Below are positions 57,192-64,000 of a DNA stretch of 64,000 nucleotides, in pieces. Each line of letters opens with the position of its first letter. The first letter of the stretch is position 1. The notes beneath the pieces were generated by a model, which was not told where the DNA came from, searched no databases, and saw nothing but the letters and a program-made list of their open reading frames with translations. This stretch comes from an uncultured Acetatifactor sp. (GTDB taxonomy: Bacteria > Bacillota > Clostridia > Lachnospirales > Lachnospiraceae), in contig CANPXL010000004.1 of NCBI GenBank assembly GCA_947586055.1, positions 1 through 64,000 of the forward strand. The letters run 5' to 3'. A program made the translations under genes and the position numbers.

Positions 57192-58295
57192 ATGAGAAAA
57201 TGTGAGGAGACCATAAACAACTTTTCCATCTCCTATCCGCTGGAAAAGCTTGCTCCCCTTGAACGGGTACTGTTTCTTGATATTGAAACCACCGGCTTCA
57301 CCCCCCGCTCTTCCTGCCTTTACCTGATCGGCTGCGCCTATTACCTGAACGGGAAATGGCATACCATCCAGTGGATGGCAGAAAAATATGATCAGGAAGC
57401 CCATATCCTGCGGGCCTTTTTCGAGTTTGCCAGGCCTTACCGGTACCTGATCCACTTTAACGGCAACAATTTTGACATGCCCTTTATCACTCAGAAATGC
57501 CAGCAGTATTCCCTCCCCTACAACTTTGACAGTTTCGAGGGAATCGACCTGTACCGGCGGATCTCCCCCAGCAGGTTTTTTCTGAAGCTGCCGAACTGTA
57601 AACAGAAAACGCTGGAACAGTTCCTCGGTATCGACCGGAAGGACGTCTTCTCCGGCGGGGAACTGATCGGCATTTATCACGATTATATAAAAAATCCCGC
57701 CGAATTTTCCGAGAACGCCCTGTTCCTGCACAATGCCGACGATCTGAAGGGAATGCTGGAAACCCTTCCCATGCTCGCCTATTATGATCTTTTTAACCAG
57801 CCGGTCCGCGCAAAAAAGGTTCAGGCCAACAGCTACCGGGATCTGAACGGCTGCAGCCGCAAGGAACTGCTCATCACGCTTGCCGTTGACCAGCCGCTCC
57901 CCAAAGCCGTCCTTTCCAACGTAAACGGATGCTTCTTCCGGGGCGAGGGGGAAACCGCGACTTTGAAGATCCCGATCTTTGAGGAAGAATTAAAGTATTT
58001 CTACTCAAATTACCACGACTATTATTATCTTCCCGCCGAGGACGTAGCCCTGCACAAGTCGGTGGCCGGTTTTGTGGACGCGCAGCACCGCATTCCCGCT
58101 TCGGCGGCAAACTGCTACACCCGGAAATTCTCCAGCTACCTGCCCCAGTGGGATGTGGTCTTTGAGCCTTTCTTCAAGCGGGATTACAAGAGCCGGGAAC
58201 TGTTCTTTGAACTTACGGACGAACTGAAAAGAGACAGAAATGCCTTTTCAAAATACGCGTCCCATGTGCTGAAGATGATGGCCGCGACCTACTGA
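57192..58295 (+). CDS. Ribonuclease H-like (YprB-type) exonuclease-fold protein
   Basis: Product of 367 residues from the ATG at 57192 (GTGGAGG 5 bases upstream). The N-terminal RNase H-like 3'-5' exonuclease fold has the Asp-Glu pair in VLFLDIETTGF, a second Asp in IHFNGNNFDMPFITQK, and a likely third in LFLHNADDLKGM. The C-terminal half (from about 215) matches no domain I know. YprB relatives are structure-inferred nucleases of unknown target. Single-gene unit with terminator at 58313-58354. Confidence 0.85.
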   Translation: MRKCEETINNFSISYPLEKLAPLERVLFLDIETTGFTPRSSCLYLIGCAYYLNGKWHTIQWMAEKYDQEAHILRAFFEFARPYRYLIHFNGNNFDMPFITQKCQQYSLPYNFDSFEGIDLYRRISPSRFFLKLPNCKQKTLEQFLGIDRKDVFSGGELIGIYHDYIKNPAEFSENALFLHNADDLKGMLETLPMLAYYDLFNQPVRAKKVQANSYRDLNGCSRKELLITLAVDQPLPKAVLSNVNGCFFRGEGETATLKIPIFEEELKYFYSNYHDYYYLPAEDVALHKSVAGFVDAQHRIPASAANCYTRKFSSYLPQWDVVFEPFFKRDYKSRELFFELTDELKRDRNAFSKYASHVLKMMAATY

Positions 58296-58312
58296 GAAGC
58301 CGCCGGTCGAAA

Positions 58313-58354
58313 AAACTCCCCGATCCTATGAGACGGATCAGGGAGTTTCTTTTT
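58313..58354. terminator. Bidirectional terminator between convergent genes
   Basis: Stem AAACTCCCCGATCC/GGATCAGGGAGTTT (58313-58326 with 58335-58348), 8-base loop, plus-strand CTTTTT after it and A-run before it. It serves both the RNase H-like gene (+) and the cheR-type gene (-). Confidence 0.9.
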
Positions 58355-58373
58355 GACGTAATATGTATTCCGC

Positions 58374-59150
58374 TTACGGCTTCTGATAAAAGAAAGAATT
58401 TTTTCTCACATAGCCGATGTCCTTGTAATTGATGATCTGTTCCGTGCTGCCGATAAACAGCACGCCGCCGCCCGCCAGCGCTCTGCAAAACTTCCGGAAA
58501 ACATCCTCCTTCGCTTCCTCCGTAAAATAAATCAGCACATTTCTGCAGACGATCAGGTGGCATTCCGAAGGATAGGGATCCTTTAACAGATTGTGTTCCT
58601 TAAACTCCACCCGGGCTTTGATCTCATCGGCAATTTTAAAGGAAGGCCCCACCTTCGTGAAATACTTCGCCTTAAATTCCGCCGGAACGGACGCGATGCT
58701 CTTTTCGGCGTACAGCCCCACTTTCGCCTTTTCGATCACCTGTTTATCCAGATCGGTGGCAAATATTCTGATATTGTTCAGCGGAATGTGTTTCGAGAGC
58801 GCCATCACAAGGGAATACGGTTCGTCTCCCGTGGAACACGCCGCGCTCCAGATCTTCAGGTTTCTGCCGAATTTTCCGATCAGATCCGGTATCACCTGTT
58901 CATCCAGAAGTCTCCACTGCTCCGGATTCCGATAAAATTCAGATACATTGATGGTGATATAATTGACAAACTCGTCAAACAGCTCCCGGTCGCTCTTCAG
59001 GCCCTGCACATATTTGTCGTACCCCTCGATCTTATGCTTCGCGATCAGAGTATCTATGCGCCGCTTCATCTGGTTTTCCTTGTAGCAGTTCAGATCGATT
59101 GCTGTCAGTGCCAGCACTTCTCTCTTAAAGTACGCATAATCGTATGTCAC
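58374..59150 (-). CDS. CheR-type protein-glutamate O-methyltransferase
   Basis: About 258 residues. The start is probably GTG at 59150 (GGGGTGG upstream); GTG at 59162 is possible. The N-terminal helical domain includes YAYFKREVLALTAIDLNCYKE-type text; SAM-binding parts are IWSAACSTGDEPYSLVMAL and ATDLDKQVIEKA, then HLIVCRNVLIYFTEEAK. CheR methylates chemoreceptors; no che or flagellar gene is in the window, so it may serve a distant locus. Follows rpsA. Confidence 0.88.
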   Translation of the reverse strand: MTYDYAYFKREVLALTAIDLNCYKENQMKRRIDTLIAKHKIEGYDKYVQGLKSDRELFDEFVNYITINVSEFYRNPEQWRLLDEQVIPDLIGKFGRNLKIWSAACSTGDEPYSLVMALSKHIPLNNIRIFATDLDKQVIEKAKVGLYAEKSIASVPAEFKAKYFTKVGPSFKIADEIKARVEFKEHNLLKDPYPSECHLIVCRNVLIYFTEEAKEDVFRKFCRALAGGGVLFIGSTEQIINYKDIGYVRKNSFFYQKP

Positions 59151-59211
59151 AGCCAACACCACCCCGTTTTCTTTATTTCAACCACCCTTCTGCTGCAGAT
59201 GCAGCCATTGG

Positions 59212-60351
59212 TTATTCCGCATCCTCCTGCGACGCGATCACCGCGTCGATATCAACGGACACCTCGTCGGAATCCGCTTCCTCCCCGGCCGCATGCTCGG
59301 GAGCAAGCAGCGCCTTCACGCTCAGGGAAATCTTTCTTTCCGTCTCGTTGAAATCAACCACCTTCGCGGTAATCTCCTGTCCCACGCTCAGCACGTCTGC
59401 GGGCTTTTCAATATGTTCCTTCGCAATCTGCGAGACATGCAGAAGCGCGTCCACGCCAGGCTCCAGCTCGACAAAAGCGCCGAAGTCGGTCATTCTGGCC
59501 ACCTTTCCGGTCACCACGGTGCCGGGGGCATACTTTTCCGCCGCGTCCTTCCAGGGGTTGGCGTCGTCAAACTTCAGGGAGAGCGCCACCTTGCTGCCGT
59601 TGATCTCCTTGATCAGGACCTTGAGCTGGTCTCCCACCTTGAACACCTTCTTGGGATGCTCGATCCTTCCCCAGGACATCTCGGAGATATGGAGCAGCCC
59701 GTCCACGCCCCCAAGATCAATGAAAGCGCCGAAATCGGTGACGTTCTTGACGGTGCCTTCCACCACGTCGCCCTCTTTGATCCTTGCGAAAAGTTCCTTC
59801 TGAAGCTCCGCCTTCCGGGCCGCGATCAGCTGCCTGCGGTCGCCGATATATCTTCTCCTTCTGGGATTGTACTCGCTGATGACAAATTCGATTTCCTGTC
59901 CCGCGTACTTTGTGAGATCCTTTTCATAGGTATCCGAAACAAGGCTTGCGGGGATAAAGATACGGACCTCGTCCACGACGACGCTGAGACCGCCTTCCAG
60001 CACCTGGGAAACCACAGCCTTCAGCACTTCCTGGTTGTTGTACGCTTCCTCGATTCTCCTGTTCCCTCTGTCAGCCGCAAGGCGCTTATAAGTCAGGACC
60101 ACCTGCCCCTCGCCGTCGTTTACCTTCAGGACCTTTACCTCCATGGTGTCGCCGGGCTTTACCACAGCCGTCAGGTCCACGCTGGAATCGTTGGTGTATT
60201 CGTTTTTGGTCAGAATACCGTCCGACTTGTATCCGATGTTCAGAATGATCTCATCCGGTTTCACATCGATGACAGTGCCTTCGACTACCTCTCCTGCATG
60301 TATTGTCTTGATAGATTCTTCCAACATTTGTTCAAAAGTTAATTCTGACAT
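59212..60351 (-). CDS. rpsA: 30S ribosomal protein S1-like, four S1 domains
   Basis: Product of 379 residues from the ATG at 60351 (GAGGAGG 9 bases upstream). Four S1/OB domains start near GEVVEGTVIDVKPDEI, VLKAVVSQVLEGGLSV, GDVVEGTVKNVTDFGAFIDL and GTVVTGKVARMTDFGAFVEL. Firmicute S1-type proteins bind mRNA; not all are stable ribosome parts. The ATG lies 20 bp inside ispH in a different frame; in several clostridia the same two proteins are fused. Confidence 0.92.
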   Translation of the reverse strand: MSELTFEQMLEESIKTIHAGEVVEGTVIDVKPDEIILNIGYKSDGILTKNEYTNDSSVDLTAVVKPGDTMEVKVLKVNDGEGQVVLTYKRLAADRGNRRIEEAYNNQEVLKAVVSQVLEGGLSVVVDEVRIFIPASLVSDTYEKDLTKYAGQEIEFVISEYNPRRRRYIGDRRQLIAARKAELQKELFARIKEGDVVEGTVKNVTDFGAFIDLGGVDGLLHISEMSWGRIEHPKKVFKVGDQLKVLIKEINGSKVALSLKFDDANPWKDAAEKYAPGTVVTGKVARMTDFGAFVELEPGVDALLHVSQIAKEHIEKPADVLSVGQEITAKVVDFNETERKISLSVKALLAPEHAAGEEADSDEVSVDIDAVIASQEDAE

Positions 60352-61180
60352 AATTTTGAACCTCCTCAATTAATTTATTCGGGGTGGAAGCCCCCGCCGT
60401 AATACCCACCAGGCGAACAGCTTTAGGCAGTTCTAAATGCAAGTCATCCAGTGTCTGTATGTAATAGGTATCCGCACATTTCTCCCGGCAGATATCATAC
60501 AGCTTTCTCGTGTTGGAGCTGTGTCTTCCGCCTATTACAATCATTACGTCAGCTTCCGCCGCAAGCTTTGCCGCGGCCCGCTGTCTTTCCTCTGTCGCAT
60601 TACATATAGTATTGACAACACTAGTATTGTAACCTTTTTTTTCAAAAATTTCAACTATATAATGAAATTTATTGTAGTTATATGTCGTTTGAGAGACCAC
60701 GCAGAGCTTTTTCCCCGGCGGGGGGACAAACTCCATGGCATCCTCCGGTTCCTCCAGAACGGTCACGTCTCCCCGGCACCAGCCCACGATCCCCTCTACT
60801 TCCGGATGTCCCGCGTTCCCGATCACCACAATGTAACTGCCGTTTTCGCTCTCCTGCCGTACGATCCTGTGGATCCGCCTGACAAAGGGACACGTGGCGT
60901 CGATGCACTCAAGCCCCTTTTCCTGAAGCAGCCGGTAAATGTCCTCCGGCACTCCGTGGGCCCGTATGATGACGCTTCCGGTTTCAAGCCGCTCCAGCTC
61001 CTCTCTGGAGTTCAGGACGCGGACGCCTCTCTCTTCCAGCTCCCGCACGACTTCCTCATTATTGACAACAGGGCCGTAGGTATAGATAGTTTTCCCGGTT
61101 TTTACCTGTTCATACACGGTGTCAACCGCGCGCTGCACTCCAAAGCAGAATCCCGTATGCTCCGCAAGCCTGACCTCCAT
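60332..61180 (-). CDS. ispH: 4-hydroxy-3-methylbut-2-enyl diphosphate reductase
   Basis: Product of 282 residues. Three cluster-binding Cys: GFCFGVQRAVD, DATCPFVRRIH, NTICNATEERQ; also VRLVGITAGASTPNKLIEEV. It makes IPP and DMAPP in the last step of the MEP pathway with a 4Fe-4S cluster; DMAPP is also the substrate for MiaA. It stands between cmk and rpsA and overlaps rpsA by 20 bp. Confidence 0.95.
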   Translation of the reverse strand: MEVRLAEHTGFCFGVQRAVDTVYEQVKTGKTIYTYGPVVNNEEVVRELEERGVRVLNSREELERLETGSVIIRAHGVPEDIYRLLQEKGLECIDATCPFVRRIHRIVRQESENGSYIVVIGNAGHPEVEGIVGWCRGDVTVLEEPEDAMEFVPPPGKKLCVVSQTTYNYNKFHYIVEIFEKKGYNTSVVNTICNATEERQRAAAKLAAEADVMIVIGGRHSSNTRKLYDICREKCADTYYIQTLDDLHLELPKAVRLVGITAGASTPNKLIEEVQNYVRINF

Positions 61181-61235
61181 GGCGTCTCTCCTTCCGGCCG
61201 TTTTGCCTTCTTCTCCACAAGGGCCGGCCGTCGTC

Positions 61236-61904
61236 TCATCCCCTGCGCTCCCTGCACAGCTCCATCAGACGCTCGACCACTTCCTCCACCGTCATGAACG
61301 AAGTATCCAGAAGCACCGCGTCGGGCGCCTGGCGCAGCGGGGACGTCTCCCGGTGCATGTCCCGGTAATCCCGTTCTTCAATGTCCTCGCGGATCTTTTC
61401 CAGATCGCATTCCTGCCCCTTCGCCTTCAGCTCGTCATAACGGCGTCTTGCCCTGACCGCGCTGTCCGCGGTCAGATAAACCTTAAGCCCGGCGTTCGGC
61501 AGCACACAGGTCCCGATGTCCCGCCCGTCCATGATACAGTCGTTTTCCGCCGCGAGATTCTGCTGCAGCTCCACCATTTTTTCCCTGACCTTCGGGATCG
61601 CGCTCACCACCGAGGTCGCGTTTCCCACTTCTTCCGTCCGCAGATAGGCATTTACGTTTTCCCCGTTCAGGAAAACCATCTGCTCGCCGTTTTCGTACCG
61701 TATGGTAATATCGGCGAGCGCGCACTGTTTCACAACGCTTTCCGCATCCGACGGATCGATCCCGTTCCGGAGCATAAACAGCGCCATTGCCCGGTACATC
61801 GCTCCGGTGTCCACATAGATCATGCGCTGTCTCCTTGCCGCTTCTCTGGCGATGGTGCTCTTCCCGGCCCCCGCAGGGCCGTCTATGGCTACATTAAACC
61901 GCAT
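61236..61904 (-). CDS. cmk: Cytidylate kinase
   Basis: Product of 222 residues from the ATG at 61904, 7 bases after GGAG. P-loop IDGPAGAGKSTIAREAARR, YVDTGAMYRAMAL, IMDGRDIGTCVLPNAGLK and RRRYDELKAKGQ are true Cmk signs. It phosphorylates CMP and dCMP. It overlaps the flavoprotein stop by 11 bp, and the cmk-ispH-rpsA order is common in clostridia. Confidence 0.95.
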   Translation of the reverse strand: MRFNVAIDGPAGAGKSTIAREAARRQRMIYVDTGAMYRAMALFMLRNGIDPSDAESVVKQCALADITIRYENGEQMVFLNGENVNAYLRTEEVGNATSVVSAIPKVREKMVELQQNLAAENDCIMDGRDIGTCVLPNAGLKVYLTADSAVRARRRYDELKAKGQECDLEKIREDIEERDYRDMHRETSPLRQAPDAVLLDTSFMTVEEVVERLMELCRERRG

Positions 61905-63210
61905 CCTCTTTCTCCTTTCCAACAGCCGACTTTCCGGCAAGATGTCCCGTGGACCACGCGATCTGAAGGTTAAACCCGCCGGTCAGCGCGTCCAGATCCA
62001 GCACCTCGCCCGCAAAATACAGGCCTTTCACGATCTTTGACTCCATGGTGGACGGGTTCACTTCTCTCACGGACACGCCGCCCCTTGTGACCACGGCCTC
62101 CCCAAAGCCTCCCGTCCCCGTCACCGTCAGGGGCAGGCGTTTGAGCAGTTCCCCAAAAGCCCTCCGTTCCTCCCGGGTGATCTCGTCCCCCCTTTTGTCG
62201 GGACGGATCCCGGAAAGCTCCACCATGACCGGGATCAGCTTTGCCGGCAGAAGCTCCCCCAGCGAATTTTTGAACTGCCGGTGCCGGTTGGCCTCAAACT
62301 CCCGCACAAGACGCCTGTCGAGCTGCTGCGCGTCAAGGCCGGGCTTTAAGTCGATATACAGCGCGGCTTCCCCGGCGCCGTTTTCCCCGGATCTCTTTTT
62401 CCCCCTGCCAAGGCAGCTGCTGGCGGACAGGATCAGAGGGCCGCTGACGCCGGAATGCGTAAACAACATCTCGCCGAAACCGCTGTAAACCTCTCTGCCG
62501 TCCTCCCTGAGAACGATCCGGACATTTTTCAGGGAAAGCCCCATCAGTCTCCCGCACCAGTCCTCCTTTACCAGAAGGGGCACCAGAGACGGGCTCTGTT
62601 CCGCCACCCTATGCCCCGTCTCCCGCGCGAACCGATAGCCGTCGCCGGTGGAGCCTGTAGAAGGGTAAGAGCAGCCCCCCGTACAGACGATGACACTGTC
62701 GGCCTCCATGCCGCTTCCGTCCGGAAACCTGACGCCCGCGATCTCTCTGCGGGACGGGACAGCGCCTTTTTCGTCCTGTTTCGGCTCCCGCAGCAGAAGG
62801 CTTTCCACCTCCCTGTTCAGCAGGATCTTCACGTCTCTCTTTATCAGCTCGCGCCGGAGGGCGGCGATCACGTCGGAAGAGTGATCGGAGACGGGGAAGA
62901 CCCTTTCTCCCCTCTCCACCTTCAGCGGGCAGCCCGCCTTCTCCAGCCATTTCATCAGCGCCCTGTTGTCAAAATCATAGAACGCGCTGTACAGAAACTT
63001 CCTGTTGGTGCAGACATTGGAAAGAAGCGTCTCCACATCCGCGGCGTTTGTCACGTTGCAGCGCCCCTTCCCCGTGATGAAAAGCTTCTTCCCCAGTTTT
63101 TCGTTCTTTTCCACAAGGCAGACCGACGCCCCGCTCTCCGCGGCCGCCGCGGCCGCCATCATACCCGCCGCGCCGCCGCCCACCACCAGTACCCTATTGT
63201 TCCGCTGCAT
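61894..63210 (-). CDS. NAD(P)/FAD-dependent oxidoreductase, HI0933/BaiN-like family
   Basis: Product of 438 residues. N-terminal FAD-binding Rossmann motif VLVVGGGAAGMMAAAAAAESG, LGKKLFITGKGRCNVTN, VCTGGCSYPSTGSTGDGYRFA, and C-terminal GLYFAGEVLDLDALTGGFNLQ. Family members are flavoproteins of mostly unknown substrate; BaiN takes part in bile acid dehydroxylation in C. scindens, but the family is broad. Overlaps the upstream regulator by 17 bp. Confidence 0.92.
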   Translation of the reverse strand: MQRNNRVLVVGGGAAGMMAAAAAAESGASVCLVEKNEKLGKKLFITGKGRCNVTNAADVETLLSNVCTNRKFLYSAFYDFDNRALMKWLEKAGCPLKVERGERVFPVSDHSSDVIAALRRELIKRDVKILLNREVESLLLREPKQDEKGAVPSRREIAGVRFPDGSGMEADSVIVCTGGCSYPSTGSTGDGYRFARETGHRVAEQSPSLVPLLVKEDWCGRLMGLSLKNVRIVLREDGREVYSGFGEMLFTHSGVSGPLILSASSCLGRGKKRSGENGAGEAALYIDLKPGLDAQQLDRRLVREFEANRHRQFKNSLGELLPAKLIPVMVELSGIRPDKRGDEITREERRAFGELLKRLPLTVTGTGGFGEAVVTRGGVSVREVNPSTMESKIVKGLYFAGEVLDLDALTGGFNLQIAWSTGHLAGKSAVGKEKEDAV

Positions 63211-64000
63211 CCTGTTCCCTCCGAAGGGAATAATTCAGGATCGGCTCATCATCGATAAAGTTGATTTCATCGTTCAGATACACCTGATAATTATTCCATG
63301 TTTCCTCCAGCGTCTCCAGATTTCTTCTCACTTCCTGGGGACACTTCAGGCAAAGCGCCACGACCAGTGCGTTAATCACGCTTAAGGGCGCCACGAGAGA
63401 ATCCACGATGGAGACCATGTCGCTTCTGGCCAGAAGATTGCAGGAAGAATACAGACACATGGGGGAATTGGCGGAATCCGTGATGGCAACCACTTTCGCG
63501 TTTCTGTCATTGGCAAATTCCATCGCCTTCAGGGTCCTCATGGAATATCTCGGAAAGCTGATGCCGATAAAACAGTCCTTTTCATGGATCCGGATCATCT
63601 GTTCAAACGTCTCGCTGACGCTGGTGGTCTTTAACAGGACCACCCCGCCACGCACCATATTCAGATAAAAATGCAGAAACTCCGCCAGCGGCTCGTTGCT
63701 GCGAAGCCCCATGATATAAATGGTTTCCGCCTCGAGGATGGTGCTCACCGCCGTCTCAAAAGCCGCCGGATCCAGATGCTCGATGGTGTGCTGGAGCTTC
63801 TCGATATCCGCCGTTATGACGGAAGCAAGGACCTCGGACTGGGAACTTCTCCCATACTTGGCGCCCATCTTCTGGATGTTGTTGAGTTTGTTTTTCACGC
63901 ACTCTTCCAGCGCCTTCTGAAACTCGGGATATCCCTCGCAGCCCACCCCGGAGGCAAACCGCACCACCGTCGATTCGCTGATCCCCAGCGTCTCGCCCAG
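63194..64000 (-). CDS. MurR/RpiR-family transcriptional regulator, cut by the window edge
   Basis: At least 269 codons are present; the 5' end lies beyond 64000. The visible part starts inside the helix-turn-helix (LGETLGISESTVVRFASGVG) and runs through the SIS sugar-phosphate-binding domain (IYIMGLRSNEPLAEFLHFYL, CFIGISFPRYSMRTLKAMEF). Such regulators sense phosphosugars. It is translated just before the flavoprotein, overlapping it by 17 bp, so it may be cotranscribed with the flavoprotein-cmk-ispH set. Confidence 0.9.
   Translation of the reverse strand: MGETLGISESTVVRFASGVGCEGYPEFQKALEECVKNKLNNIQKMGAKYGRSSQSEVLASVITADIEKLQHTIEHLDPAAFETAVSTILEAETIYIMGLRSNEPLAEFLHFYLNMVRGGVVLLKTTSVSETFEQMIRIHEKDCFIGISFPRYSMRTLKAMEFANDRNAKVVAITDSANSPMCLYSSCNLLARSDMVSIVDSLVAPLSVINALVVALCLKCPQEVRRNLETLEETWNNYQVYLNDEINFIDDEPILNYSLRREQDAAEQ

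Noticed and set aside
60332..60351. Programmed frameshift joining IspH and S1
   Set aside because: rpsA has its own strong ribosome site and ATG, and no stimulatory element stands at the proper distance from TTT TGA.

Overview
The window reads as chromosome of an anaerobic, spore-lineage Firmicute, most likely a moderately GC-rich member of the Lachnospiraceae (Clostridia). The reasons are a six-gene Rnf complex (rnfCDGEAB), a cotJABC spore-coat operon, a SleB-type cell wall hydrolase, a mreBCD-mrdA-minCDE-rodA-mgsA cluster, a stand-alone SepF/YggS division cluster, an endonuclease-type MutL without MutH, and AGGAGG ribosome binding sites before most genes. Nearly all genes lie on the minus strand; plus-strand genes are a helix-turn-helix regulator and hydrolase pair near 2-3.5 kb, an AP2-type protein at 49.7 kb and a ribonuclease H-like protein at 57.2 kb. 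I saw no rRNA, tRNA, CRISPR array or complete insertion sequence.

Layout by coordinate. 0-3.5 kb is accessory: an Rpn/PD-(D/E)XK family gene with a duplicated 3' end, a 21-bp minisatellite, and an AT-rich regulator plus alpha/beta hydrolase that runs 55 bp into the back of a peptidase gene. 3.5-6.2 kb: Xaa-Pro aminopeptidase and deoC. 6.2-11 kb: two translationally coupled large lipoproteins, each a propeller-like region plus a solute-binding domain. 11-20.4 kb: a cytidylate-kinase-like gene, rluD-lspA-aroB, sepF-yggS-HlyD-like, a small P-loop protein, a D-alanyl-D-alanine carboxypeptidase, mgsA and rodA. 20.4-28.6 kb: minEDC, mrdA, mreDCB, radC, DUF4321. 28.7-35.8 kb: a PLP enzyme of the aluminium-resistance family, miaA, mutL, mutS. 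36-38.4 kb: a third large lipoprotein. 38.4-46.1 kb: miaB, a sodium:alanine-type symporter, a three-gene two-component locus and cotJCBA. 46.2-51.6 kb: degV, thrC, sleB-type hydrolase, AP2-type protein and GH25 lysozyme-like protein. 51.7-57 kb: rnf operon. 57-64 kb: RNase H-like protein, cheR-type methyltransferase, rpsA, ispH, cmk, a flavoprotein and an RpiR-type regulator cut by the window edge.

The most interesting signal is a shared, duplicated control region. Two loci 27 kb apart (10.9-11.0 kb and 38.25-38.4 kb) carry the same promoter: -35 TTGATA, a 16-bp spacer, an extended -10 TGnTACAAT, and, exactly 14 bp further upstream, four head-to-tail 11-bp repeats starting TTAA. Both drive members of one family of about 740-780 residue lipoproteins that fuse a propeller-like N-terminal half to an ABC-type solute-binding domain, with no permease or ATPase gene in the window. 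Four tandem 11-bp repeats are the usual footprint of an OmpR/PhoB-type response regulator, so these proteins look like a regulon of surface ligand-binding or sensing proteins; an OmpR-type regulator, its kinase and a membrane protein are encoded at 41.4-44.7 kb, but a link between them is only inference.

Other points of note: a catalytic Asp-to-Glu change in MgsA, an Asp-to-Asn change at the first catalytic Asp of the GH25 protein, a protein with two AP2-like modules around a degenerate HNH core, an RnfE with a four-cysteine cluster and a charged low-complexity tail whose DNA resembles the 5' end of the Rpn gene, and a hairpin that holds the Shine-Dalgarno sequence of the amino acid symporter.
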